Below are positions 6,958-15,342 of a stretch of 46,821 bases of DNA, piece after piece. The notes under the pieces are model-generated. The model was not told where the DNA came from. It ran no database searches and was given only the letters and a program-made list of their open reading frames with translations. Origin of the DNA: Bacteroides sp. CAG:530 (GTDB lineage: Bacteria; Bacteroidota; Bacteroidia; Bacteroidales; Bacteroidaceae); contig FR881215.1 of the NCBI GenBank assembly GCA_000434735.1, positions 1 through 46,821 on the forward strand, read 5' to 3'. Numbering within the stretch: the first letter of the stretch is position 1; each line of letters starts with the position of its first letter. Position numbers and translations under genes: made by a program.

Positions 6958-8547
6958 TTATTCTCTGCGAGGAAATTTCATTCCTGGTTCAGAGAGCAGT
7001 TCTACCGCTTTCTGAACACTGTGGTTCATCTCATTGACAACCTGGAAGTATTCGCTCATCTCCCACAAATCGCGGGCTATTAGGGCTTTCATTTGGGTCT
7101 TGATAAGTGGAAGAGACACCTTGTACTCGTCTTCCTTATACTTGGCTCCAAGCTTTTCGCCGAGTGCTCTCAGCTCTTTAAGGATGGCTGGTGAAATCTG
7201 GAATTCACGGTTAAAGCGGTCGAATGTCTTATATTTCTTCATCCAATCCTTACGATGCTGGTCTACCAACTTCAGGTTGAGCTGTACGATAGCTCCCTTA
7301 TCGCGCAAATCGAGATAATATTTAGATATCATGGTGGTATCTACCGAAACAAAATAGTCGGGCATGATGCCTCCGCCTCCATAAACCACACGACCCAGTT
7401 TCAAGGTTTTCGACTTCAGCGAATCGGGGAAATGAATGCTGTCGGCACTAATCATTTCGCCACGGTTATAGCGGTCTATCAAGTCCTTATTATACTGTTC
7501 TATACTTTCGTACGGCTTCTGTATGCAGCGTCCGGAAGGAGTGTAATAACGGGCTACGGTAAGACGTATCATAGAGCCGTCGGGCAAATCGATGGGGCGC
7601 TGAACCAAGCCTTTTCCAAAGGTACGTCGTCCTACTACAATAGCACGGTCCCAGTCTTGCAACGCTCCTGTTACAATTTCACTGGCCGAAGCCGAGAACT
7701 CGTCTACCAGCACTATCACTCTGCCATCGCGGAAGTCGCCATTGCCTTCGGCAGCGAACTCCGTACGTGGGTTTCTTCGTCCTTCGGTGTACACTATCAG
7801 CTCTTTCTTGGCAAGGAACTGATTAGCGATATCGATAGCGGCATTTAGATAACCGCCACCGTTGCCCTGAAGGTCGAAAATCAAGTCCTTCATACCTTGA
7901 GCTTGTAACTTATGCAGTGCATCGGCAAACTCTTTTCCGGTAGTGGCAGCAAAACGACTGATGCGGATATAGCCGGTATTCTTGTTTATCATATAAGCGG
8001 CATCGAGGCTGTAAACGGGTATCTTATCGCGCTTAATGGTAATAGGAATAAGTCCTGCAGAGCCACGACGCATCACCTTAACGGTTACCTTGGTACCTCG
8101 CTTGCCACGCAGACGACTCATTACATCTTCTGTAGGCATCTTTACTCCGGCTATCAGCGTATCGTCGACCTCTATGATACGGTCGCCAGCCAACACACCC
8201 GCCTTCTCCGACGGTCCGCCAGAGATGGTCTGTATAACGAACAAAGTATCTGTAGCCATATTAAACTGAATTCCGATACCGTCGAAGTTGCCTTGCAAAG
8301 GCTCGTTAAGTTTCTTCACCTCTTCGGGATCGGAATAAGTAGAATGAGGATCGAGTTGCTCTAACATTCCTTTTATGGCGTTCTCTACTACTTTATTCTC
8401 GTCTACTTTATCTACATAAAGATTAGAAATAGCAAACTCCGCCAACTGAAGCTTGCGTGAAGGCGAATTAAGCACCTTGTTTTGTGCAGCGGCAGTCGCC
8501 AAGAGGCAAATGCAGCTCACAATTACCATTACGCTTTTTCTTATCAT
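6958..8547 (-). CDS. S41 family C-terminal processing peptidase with PDZ domain
   Basis: This periplasmic serine protease of the CtpA/Prc family trims or degrades envelope proteins from their C-terminal ends. The 529-residue protein has a signal peptide (1-21), a linker and a PDZ domain at about 90-170. The S41 core holds nucleophile Ser287 in SASASE and general base Lys312 in FGKGLVQ. Their 25-residue spacing matches E. coli Prc (Ser430/Lys455). A helical C-terminal extension of about 150 residues follows, as is usual in Bacteroidetes members. It sits between coaD and the beta-mannosidase gene, with gaps of 16 and 22 nt. Its substrate is not predictable. Confidence 0.93.
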   Translation of the reverse strand: MIRKSVMVIVSCICLLATAAAQNKVLNSPSRKLQLAEFAISNLYVDKVDENKVVENAIKGMLEQLDPHSTYSDPEEVKKLNEPLQGNFDGIGIQFNMATDTLFVIQTISGGPSEKAGVLAGDRIIEVDDTLIAGVKMPTEDVMSRLRGKRGTKVTVKVMRRGSAGLIPITIKRDKIPVYSLDAAYMINKNTGYIRISRFAATTGKEFADALHKLQAQGMKDLIFDLQGNGGGYLNAAIDIANQFLAKKELIVYTEGRRNPRTEFAAEGNGDFRDGRVIVLVDEFSASASEIVTGALQDWDRAIVVGRRTFGKGLVQRPIDLPDGSMIRLTVARYYTPSGRCIQKPYESIEQYNKDLIDRYNRGEMISADSIHFPDSLKSKTLKLGRVVYGGGGIMPDYFVSVDTTMISKYYLDLRDKGAIVQLNLKLVDQHRKDWMKKYKTFDRFNREFQISPAILKELRALGEKLGAKYKEDEYKVSLPLIKTQMKALIARDLWEMSEYFQVVNEMNHSVQKAVELLSEPGMKFPRRE

Positions 8548-8563
8548 CGTATAATTGAGATAT

Positions 8564-9022
8564 TTATATTTTTATATCAAGTCCTTCGGGTAAAAACGGA
8601 GTAACGTCTTTACCGTAATGCAGCAATTCGCGCACAATAGTTGAGCTGACGGATGTCAACTCCGGCTCGGTAAACAGAAGGATGGTTTCTATACCAGCCA
8701 ATTTTCTGTTGATATCGGCTATGGTTTCTTCGTACTCAAAATCGCGTACCGTACGGATGCCACGGATAATGAAGCCGGCATCGTGCTGAATGGCAAAATC
8801 GACAGTCAAGTTATCGTATGCCTCTACCCTAACGCGAGGCTCATCGGCATACAGTTTCTTAACCATTTCTACACGCTTGTCGGTAGGAAACCACGTACGC
8901 TTGCTGTCGTTTATACCAATACCGATTATTATCTCATCCATAAAGGTCAGCGCCCGTTTTACCACCGAATAGTGTCCGATGGTAAACGGGTCGAATGTAC
9001 CTGGGAATATCGCTCTTTTCAT
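8564..9022 (-). CDS. coaD: Phosphopantetheine adenylyltransferase
   Basis: CoaD transfers AMP from ATP to 4'-phosphopantetheine, giving dephospho-CoA, the penultimate step of coenzyme A synthesis in the cytoplasm. The 152 residues fit the bacterial family. The nucleotidyltransferase motif PGTFDPFTIGH lies at the N-terminus, including the (T/H)xGH signature, and the SSTIVRELL segment lies near the C-terminus. It follows parE by 17 nt and precedes the processing protease by 16 nt, so all three are likely cotranscribed. Confidence 0.97.
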   Translation of the reverse strand: MKRAIFPGTFDPFTIGHYSVVKRALTFMDEIIIGIGINDSKRTWFPTDKRVEMVKKLYADEPRVRVEAYDNLTVDFAIQHDAGFIIRGIRTVRDFEYEETIADINRKLAGIETILLFTEPELTSVSSTIVRELLHYGKDVTPFLPEGLDIKI

Positions 9023-9039
9023 TTATATATTCTTATGTA

Positions 9040-10977
9040 TCAATCTACTATATCTTCTTCTACCACCAGATTGTCGATGATAAAATTCTGACGTTCCATA
9101 GTGTTCTTTCCCATGTAGAAGCCCAACAGTTCTTCTACGGCATCGGTCTTTCTTAATGTAACCTGCTCCAGACGCATGTCTTTACCGATAAAGTTACGGA
9201 ACTCATCGGGCGAAATCTCTCCAAGACCTTTGAATCGTGTAATTTCAGGATTAGGAGAAAGCTTCTCTATGGCTGCCATACGTTCTTCGTCGGTATAGCA
9301 ATAGATGGTTTCATAAACTCCTTTCTTACGGTTACGGACACGGAACAACGGGGTCTGAAGGATAAATACATGGCCTTTCTTTATCAAATCGGGGAAGAAC
9401 TGCAAGAAGAAGGTTATCATAAGCAGGCGGATGTGCATACCGTCTACATCGGCATCGGTAGCTACTATCACCTTATTATAACGCAATCCGTCAAGACCGT
9501 CTTCTATGTTAAGCGCAGCTTGAAGCAGATTGAATTCTTCGTTCTCGTATACCACTTTCTTTGTTAGACCGAATGAGTTGAGGGGCTTACCGCGCAAGCT
9601 AAATACTGCCTGGGTATTTACATCGCGACTTTTGGTTATTGAACCGCTCGCAGAATCTCCCTCGGTGATGAAGATGGAACTTTCAAGACGCGGATCGTTA
9701 TCATCGTCTTTCTTTCCGCCTTTCACGTCGTTAAGATGTACACGGCAGTCGCGCAACTTACGGTTATGCAGGTTGGCTTTCTTGGCACGCTCTCGGGCAA
9801 TCTTAGTCACCCCGGCTATCGCCTTACGCTCCTTCTCAGACTCTTGTATCTTTTGCAGCATCACCTCCGATACATCGGGATGCTTATGCAGATAGTTATC
9901 GACATTCTCTTTAACGAAATCGCCTACAAACTTGTTTACGCTAACTCCCGACAAGGGGTAAGGATTGCCGTCTGAATCTTTCTCTGGCGCCATGGTGAGC
10001 GAGCCTAATTTAATCTTTGTCTGGCTCTCGAAGGTAGGCTCTATTACGTTAATAGCAATAGCTGCCACCAATCCGTTTCGGATATCCTGGAACTCCATGT
10101 TCTTACCATAGAACTCCTTGATAGTACGTGCAATATGCTCCTTAAACGCACTCTGATGAGTACCGCCTTGTGTGGTATGCTGTCCGTTTACAAACGAATA
10201 ATACTCTTCGCCATACTGTGAGGTATGCGTAAAGGCTATCTCTATATCCTCGCCCGTAAGATGAACGATGGGATAAAGAGCCGTGCCCGTCATGTTATCG
10301 TTTAGCAAGTCTTCTAGACCGTTACGACTGATGATGCGGTGTCCGTTGTAATAGATGGCAAGCCCCGTATTTAAATAGGTGTAATTACGAAGCATGGTCT
10401 CTATATATTCCGGACGGAAATGGTAATTTAAGAACAGCGTATTGTCGGGCTCGAAGAAGATGTAAGTTCCGTTTTCTTCTTCGGTAGACGATGTATTGTC
10501 TGAGATAAGCTGACCGCGCTCGAATACCGCCTCGCGCATCTGACCGTCTCTCACGCTTCGGGCAACGAAACGAGAGCTTAAGGCATTGACAGCCTTGGCA
10601 CCCACACCGTTCAGACCCACGCTCTTCTTAAATGCTTTGGTATCGTACTTACCTCCGGTGTTAAGCATCGATACAGCATCTACCAAACTACCCAAGGGAA
10701 TACCACGGCCATAGTCGCGCACCGAGACACGCAGATTATCTTCTATGGTAATGTCGATACGCTTACCGACTCCCATTTTAAATTCATCGATGGAATTGTC
10801 TATCACTTCTTTCAGAAGCACATAAATTCCGTCTTCCGCCTGAGAACCATCTCCCAAGCGGCCAATGTACATACCCGGACGCACACGCACGTGCTCCATA
10901 TCGCTCAGATGACGGATATTCTCTTCTGTATACGATACGGAAGCTTCGGCAGGCTTATTTATATCTACTTCTTCCAT
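9040..10977 (-). CDS. parE: DNA topoisomerase IV subunit B (type IIA ATPase subunit)
   Basis: The ATPase subunit of topoisomerase IV, with ParC, decatenates daughter chromosomes. The 645 residues fit ParE. The GHKL ATPase shows EVIDNSIDE, the DYGRGIP motif and GLNGVGAKAVNALS. The TOPRIM domain shows EGDSASGSI near residue 430 and the DADVDGMHI metal motif. The IGKDMRLEQV-type end of the TOPRIM tail is present. GyrB is the main alternative, but the ITKSRD sequence after EGDSASG and the shorter length favour the ParE branch of Bacteroidetes. It is 12 nt downstream of the YghO-like gene. No parC is next to it in this window. Confidence 0.9.
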   Translation of the reverse strand: MEEVDINKPAEASVSYTEENIRHLSDMEHVRVRPGMYIGRLGDGSQAEDGIYVLLKEVIDNSIDEFKMGVGKRIDITIEDNLRVSVRDYGRGIPLGSLVDAVSMLNTGGKYDTKAFKKSVGLNGVGAKAVNALSSRFVARSVRDGQMREAVFERGQLISDNTSSTEEENGTYIFFEPDNTLFLNYHFRPEYIETMLRNYTYLNTGLAIYYNGHRIISRNGLEDLLNDNMTGTALYPIVHLTGEDIEIAFTHTSQYGEEYYSFVNGQHTTQGGTHQSAFKEHIARTIKEFYGKNMEFQDIRNGLVAAIAINVIEPTFESQTKIKLGSLTMAPEKDSDGNPYPLSGVSVNKFVGDFVKENVDNYLHKHPDVSEVMLQKIQESEKERKAIAGVTKIARERAKKANLHNRKLRDCRVHLNDVKGGKKDDDNDPRLESSIFITEGDSASGSITKSRDVNTQAVFSLRGKPLNSFGLTKKVVYENEEFNLLQAALNIEDGLDGLRYNKVIVATDADVDGMHIRLLMITFFLQFFPDLIKKGHVFILQTPLFRVRNRKKGVYETIYCYTDEERMAAIEKLSPNPEITRFKGLGEISPDEFRNFIGKDMRLEQVTLRKTDAVEELLGFYMGKNTMERQNFIIDNLVVEEDIVD

Positions 10978-10989
10978 TCAAGATGTGTT

Positions 10990-12123
10990 TTATAATATCG
11001 CTTTTTTGAACGCACGACGACGCTTATGCTGTACGCTTTCGAATGCGCTCCATTGAGCTTGTACTTTCTTGTTTTCTTCTAATTCGGGGTTGCTCTCGCC
11101 GTATACGAATCCCATCTTCTTAAATGTAGGAACCAAGTCGTAAAACAGCAGTGCGTTTACGCCCTTGCTCTGGTATTCGGGCTTCACGCCTACCAACAGC
11201 AAATCGAGTACCTTGGGGCGTTTTATGAACAAGGCTTTAAGCAAATAGAACCATCCGAACGGCAATATACGTCCTTTGGCTTTCTGCAATGCTTTAGAGA
11301 GCGATGCCATAGAAATGCCGGCAGCTACCAACTCTCCGTCTTCGGTCTCTACTATAGACACCATGCGGAGGTCGAGTAACGGAAGGTATGTATTTACATA
11401 CTGGTCAATCTGTCCTTGTGTCATCTTAGAGAAGCCGTACAGCGGTGCATAAGCTTCGTTGATAAGGTCGAAAATCTTCTGTCCGTAATGCTTTTCTTTT
11501 ATCTCCTTACGTGTGAGTTTTTTGATTTTGAGTTTATACTTCTGAAGGATAATCTCTGAAATACGTACAAATTTTTCGGGCAACTGATCGGGCACATAGA
11601 GCTTAAACTCTACCCAGTCGGCATCTTTTTCGAAGCCCAACTTCTCCATGTGCTGCGGATAATACGGGTAGTTGTAAATGGTAGCCATGGTACCCAGTTG
11701 GTCGAAACCTTCTATCAACATACCTTCGGCATCCATATCGGTAAATCCTAACGGACCGGTTATGGTATCCATACCTTTCTGTTTTCCCCAGTCTTCTACC
11801 GCCTTGAGCAAAGCCGACGACACTTCTTCGTCATCGATAAAGTCTATCCATCCAAAACGCACTTCTTTCTTGTCCCAAGTCTGGTTAGCGCGATTGTTGA
11901 TGATAGCGGCAACTCTTCCCACAACTTTATTGTCTTTATAAGCGAGAAAATATTCGGCTTCACAGAATTCGAACGCTGCATTTTTCTTAGAGCTGAATGT
12001 GTTCAGCATATCGTCGTACAAATCGGGTACGGAATAAGGATTGCCTTTATACAGCTCATAATTGAAGCGAATAAATGTCTTGAGCTCTTTCTTCGAGCTT
12101 ACTTTCTTAATAATGATGGCCAT
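10990..12123 (-). CDS. YghO-like GNAT-fold protein of unknown substrate
   Basis: The 377-residue cytosolic protein resembles the YghO-type family, annotated in many genomes as N-acetyltransferase domain proteins. N-terminal features include a YKGNPYSVPDL stretch near residue 30 and the strand AYKDNKVVGRVAAIIN, typical of GNAT beta-strand 4. A GPLGFTDMDAEGMLI segment is characteristic of this family. A second GNAT-like part near 260-350 carries the LVGVKPEYQSKGVNALLF segment, which resembles the acetyl-CoA-binding loop. No substrate or pathway is known to me. It is probably the first gene of the operon running to parE, coaD, the processing protease and the beta-mannosidase. Confidence 0.75.
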   Translation of the reverse strand: MAIIIKKVSSKKELKTFIRFNYELYKGNPYSVPDLYDDMLNTFSSKKNAAFEFCEAEYFLAYKDNKVVGRVAAIINNRANQTWDKKEVRFGWIDFIDDEEVSSALLKAVEDWGKQKGMDTITGPLGFTDMDAEGMLIEGFDQLGTMATIYNYPYYPQHMEKLGFEKDADWVEFKLYVPDQLPEKFVRISEIILQKYKLKIKKLTRKEIKEKHYGQKIFDLINEAYAPLYGFSKMTQGQIDQYVNTYLPLLDLRMVSIVETEDGELVAAGISMASLSKALQKAKGRILPFGWFYLLKALFIKRPKVLDLLLVGVKPEYQSKGVNALLFYDLVPTFKKMGFVYGESNPELEENKKVQAQWSAFESVQHKRRRAFKKAIL

Positions 12124-12512
12124 CTGTTCGTTGTTACTTATTGAAATTTCAAGTTGTAAAGATACGGTTTTTTATTTAAAGCGCTGAATGTGACTTTATT
12201 TTTATTGACTTTGCCTCCGAAAACGGATGTTTACAGTGCTTGAGAGGAGTTGCAGGGTAATTTCTGCTTTTTCATGACAGATAATTCTAGATTAGCGCAA
12301 CAAAATAGATATTTCGCAACGACAAAACAAACACTCTAGAAGAGATTTGCCGCACACTAAGCAAAGCAATAACAGATATTCAATTACAGATAGATACTTA
12401 TTTACCAAATAAAACATCGTTTCGCAAAGCTCAAAACGCCACGAGAATTAAAAATTCAAGAACGACTCGCCCACTTACCCGGAATTTTAAAACCTCGAAA
12501 GCTCAAAAAGAG
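12124..12512. other. Gene-free AT-rich intergenic stretch
   Basis: No coding potential is seen. A weak -7-like element for the leftward operon lies at 12157-12164 (TATCTTTA on the minus strand). Short dyads GAATT-aaa-AATTC (12445-12457) and AGCTC-aaaaa-GAGCT (12500-12514) are present. The second is followed on the plus strand by a T-run and overlaps the end of the DUF3810 gene. Nothing else stands out. Confidence 0.6.
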
Positions 12513-13568
12513 CTATTTTTTATCATGACTTGAAGTAGCAAGCAAAAGTCCTACTACCTCCGCATAATTTTTCTGTCCCGACGAAATTTTGTTCCCTTTC
12601 AAGTAGAGAGTATAAAGTTTGTCTTGTATGCTGCCAAGAAGCGGACTATACTCTTCTCTCCAAAATTTTCGCTGAGCAGAGAAATCGGCAACAACTTCGG
12701 GACGAAGTGTGGCAACCCACTTATCGCAATCTTCGGGAGAGAGCAAAGCGTAGGCATTAGACAACACATAAGGCAACAATCCCGAATATCCGCTGTAACG
12801 GACAAACGGACTTGAAGAACGGACGCACATCTTAAACGCCCAATAGTTAGCTTCGGCCTCGGCTGATACTCCCAACAGATGAGAAAGCTCGTGGGCATAG
12901 ACAAACGGGTATTGCAAAGGAAAGAGTTGATGGTTCAAATGGCTCTCGCAAAAGAAAGGTCCCATATAACCCAACACGCCGACTTTAGAATAAAGTGGAT
13001 TAACCAACGAACGCTTGGGGTGCTGAAACGAACGAGGACACGACAAGCCGAAGGATGTCGACACGGAGCGGAAAGACTGCTTGATAGAATCTTCAAGCTG
13101 CCTACGGTTTAACTCCGTATCGGCAGAACAGTAAGAAGCGTTCAAGCTATCGGCATACTCAGAAAGAAAACTTCGGAAGGCATCTTCATTATATTCCACA
13201 CGCTCTACATGCGCCCGCTGAAAGAAATCGCTACGAAAGTAGTTCATCCCCCATGACCAATAAAACCAAACGTACAGCCAAAGCACACATTCCAGTTCTG
13301 CCCGGAGAATAGACTTAACACTTTTACGAGATTTCTTCCGTGAATAAAACGGATAGCCTATCAGGAACAAAACAAAAAGAATAACTACTACCTCGCACAC
13401 GGAGAACGGAACAACAGAAGCCGCTCCCGACAGTACGAACGACAATGCCGGATATAAATGGCAAGCATACCATTCGCCCCATCCGCCAATAAAACGGAAC
13501 ATAAAAACACTTGTCAGCAATAAGCCAAGCAGACAATATCGAATATACCTCATTCTGAATGATTTCAT
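12513..13568 (-). CDS. DUF3810 membrane protein with an HExxH-type metal motif
   Basis: The 351-residue protein matches the DUF3810 family, common in Bacteroidetes and of unproven function. Two or three hydrophobic segments lie within the first 110 residues (about 8-25, 40-70 and 88-105). A soluble domain follows, with HELSH near residue 228 and a downstream AEAEANYWAF segment, the arrangement of a gluzincin-like zinc peptidase site. I infer a membrane-anchored metalloprotease, but activity is not shown. It is transcribed alone, divergent from spmAB, with a perfect -7 element at 13574-13581. Confidence 0.8.
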   Translation of the reverse strand: MKSFRMRYIRYCLLGLLLTSVFMFRFIGGWGEWYACHLYPALSFVLSGAASVVPFSVCEVVVILFVLFLIGYPFYSRKKSRKSVKSILRAELECVLWLYVWFYWSWGMNYFRSDFFQRAHVERVEYNEDAFRSFLSEYADSLNASYCSADTELNRRQLEDSIKQSFRSVSTSFGLSCPRSFQHPKRSLVNPLYSKVGVLGYMGPFFCESHLNHQLFPLQYPFVYAHELSHLLGVSAEAEANYWAFKMCVRSSSPFVRYSGYSGLLPYVLSNAYALLSPEDCDKWVATLRPEVVADFSAQRKFWREEYSPLLGSIQDKLYTLYLKGNKISSGQKNYAEVVGLLLATSSHDKK

Positions 13569-13573
13569 ATAAA

Positions 13574-13581
13574 CAAAGTTA
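13574..13581 (-). promoter_or_regulatory. Promoter -7 element of the DUF3810 gene
   Basis: On the minus strand this reads TAACTTTG, a full TAnnTTTG match, only 5 bases before the ATG. Such a short leader is notable and could instead mean a start further inside. Confidence 0.5.
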
Positions 13582-13601
13582 CAGTTTTCAGATTAAATAA
13601 G

Positions 13602-13609
13602 TATTTTTG
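13602..13609 (+). promoter_or_regulatory. Promoter -7 element of spmAB and downstream genes
   Basis: TATTTTTG fits TAnnTTTG exactly, 40 bases before the ATG. It is the likely start of the rightward spmAB-ybeY run. Confidence 0.6.
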
Positions 13610-13649
13610 TCGGGGTAAAGATATTAAATAAACAAACAAGCTCTTTCTT

Positions 13650-14879
13650 ATGGTTCTAAACTATATCTGGATCGCTTTTTTTATTTGCGCCTTTGTGGTT
13701 GCAACTGCCCGACTGATTTTCTGGGGAGACATGTCAGTATTTCCGGAGATAATAAACTCTACATTCGATTCGTCGAAAGCAGCATTCAAAATATCGTTAG
13801 GACTGACCGGAGTATTGGCGTTGTGGATGGGAATTATGCGCATAGGCGAAAAAGGCGGCGTGATAAACATGCTGTCGAAGGCACTTAGCCCTTTATTCTG
13901 CAAACTGTTTCCAGATATACCTAAAGGACATCCCGTAACCGGAAGCATATTCATGAACTTAGCGGCAAACATGCTTGGATTGGATAATGCAGCTACTCCT
14001 TTAGGACTAAAAGCGATGGAAGGTTTGCAGGAGCTGAACACCAAAAAAGATACAGCCAGCAACCCGATGATTATGTTTTTGGTGCTGAATACATCGGGAC
14101 TTACCATTATCCCCATCAGCATCATGGTGTATCGCGCACAGATGGGAGCCGCACAGCCTACCGATGTATTCGTGCCGATATTGTTGGCTACGTTCTTCTC
14201 CACTTTGGCTGGAATCATAAGCGTGAGCCTTTATCAGCGAATAAACTTACTGAACCGAACCATAATGCTTACACTTGGCGGAGCCAGTGTTTTTATAGCC
14301 GGTATCATCTGGCTGTTCCGCACAATGGACAAGGAATTGATAAACGCTTATTCCACCACCACCGCCAACGTGCTGTTGTTTGTTATCATTATCGGATTTC
14401 TATTGGCTGGAGTAAGAAAAAAAATAAACGTATACGATGCTTTCGTTGAAGGTGCGAAAGAGGGCTTTTCTACAGCGGTACGCATCATCCCGTATTTGGT
14501 TGCTATATTGGTAGCCATCGGTGTGTTCCGCACTTCGGGATGTATGGATTACATTATACAAGGATTCGCATCACTACTTAATGCGTGCGGCATCAACAGC
14601 GACTTTGTAGGGGCACTGCCTACCGCACTGATGAAGCCGCTCAGCGGAAGCGGAGCCAGAGGCATGATGGTTGACGCCATGAATACATACGGAGCCGACT
14701 CGTTCGTGGGACGACTGGCTTGTATCTTCCAAGGCTCAACAGATACTACGTTCTATATATTGGCTGTATACTTCGGAAGCGTGGGAGTATCACGCACACG
14801 CCATGCGGTACAATGCGGACTGCTGGCCGATTTAGTAGGTATTATAGCCGCCATACTGATTTGCTATTTATTCTTTTAA
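13650..14879 (+). CDS. Fused SpmA-SpmB nucleoside-recognition (Gate) membrane protein
   Basis: The 409-residue integral membrane protein combines two Gate/nucleoside-recognition domains. The first half resembles SpmA, with GLTGVLALWMGIMRIGEKGG, a NMLGLDNAATPLGLKAM segment and LNTSGLTIIP. The second half resembles SpmB, with FVEGAKEGFSTAVRIIPYLVAI, PLSGSGARGMM and STDTTFYILAVYFGSVG. In Bacillus the separate proteins act in spore-core dehydration, but this organism shows no sporulation genes, so the role must differ. Transport of a small solute is an inference. It leads the rightward gene run, 15 nt before ybeY. Confidence 0.88.
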   Translation: MVLNYIWIAFFICAFVVATARLIFWGDMSVFPEIINSTFDSSKAAFKISLGLTGVLALWMGIMRIGEKGGVINMLSKALSPLFCKLFPDIPKGHPVTGSIFMNLAANMLGLDNAATPLGLKAMEGLQELNTKKDTASNPMIMFLVLNTSGLTIIPISIMVYRAQMGAAQPTDVFVPILLATFFSTLAGIISVSLYQRINLLNRTIMLTLGGASVFIAGIIWLFRTMDKELINAYSTTTANVLLFVIIIGFLLAGVRKKINVYDAFVEGAKEGFSTAVRIIPYLVAILVAIGVFRTSGCMDYIIQGFASLLNACGINSDFVGALPTALMKPLSGSGARGMMVDAMNTYGADSFVGRLACIFQGSTDTTFYILAVYFGSVGVSRTRHAVQCGLLADLVGIIAAILICYLFF

Positions 14880-14894
14880 TCGATATACATTGAT

Positions 14895-15317
14895 ATGATT
14901 ACTTATCAGACAGAAGGGGTTGAAATGCCCAACATCAAAAAGAGAGAAACCACCGCATGGATAAAGGCGGTGGCCGAAACATACGGAAAGAAAGTCGGCG
15001 AAATAGCCTATATATTCTGCTCGGACGAGAAGATATTGGAGGTGAACCGACAGTTCCTTCAGCACGACTATTACACAGATATCATAACCTTCGACTACTG
15101 CGAAGGCAATCGTCTTTCGGGCGACCTCTTCATCAGCCTTGACACCGTTCGCACCAATGCCGAACAGTTCGACGCTGCTTATGACACCGAGTTGCATCGT
15201 GTCATCATACATGGCATATTGCACCTGTGCGGCATCAACGACAAAGGTCCCGGAGAACGCGAAATCATGGAGGCTGCAGAAAACAAGGCATTAGACATGC
15301 TGAAAGATTTTCAATAA
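14895..15317 (+). CDS. ybeY: Endoribonuclease YbeY, rRNA maturation factor
   Basis: YbeY is a small metal-dependent RNase involved in 16S rRNA 3'-end maturation and ribosome quality control. The 140 residues fit. The N-terminal TDIITFDY segment and the SGDLFIS strand are typical. The metal motif reads HGILHLCGINDK: the canonical HGxLHLxGxDH keeps His106 and His110, but the third ligand position holds Asp116. As I recall, Bacteroidetes members commonly lack this histidine, and Asp could still bind metal. It lies 15 nt after spmAB. Its stop codon overlaps a promoter element for mnmG. Confidence 0.93.
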   Translation: MITYQTEGVEMPNIKKRETTAWIKAVAETYGKKVGEIAYIFCSDEKILEVNRQFLQHDYYTDIITFDYCEGNRLSGDLFISLDTVRTNAEQFDAAYDTELHRVIIHGILHLCGINDKGPGEREIMEAAENKALDMLKDFQ

Positions 15318-15322
15318 CTTTG
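15315..15322 (+). promoter_or_regulatory. Promoter -7 element for mnmG inside the ybeY stop codon
   Basis: TAACTTTG fits TAnnTTTG; its first three bases are the ybeY TAA stop. It lies 20 bases before the mnmG ATG, so mnmG may be transcribed independently as well as by read-through. Confidence 0.5.
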
Positions 15323-15342
15323 CAAAAACAAATACATAATCA

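Noticed and set aside
10870..10900. Second parS-like site around a CACGTG in parE, and another near 18397 in uvrC
   Set aside because: Only the central hexamer or less matches; the flanking bases do not fit the parS palindrome.
12500..12514. Intrinsic terminator at the end of the DUF3810 gene
   Set aside because: The stem is only 5 bp and its T-run is on the plus strand, opposite to the gene, and it overlaps the stop codon.
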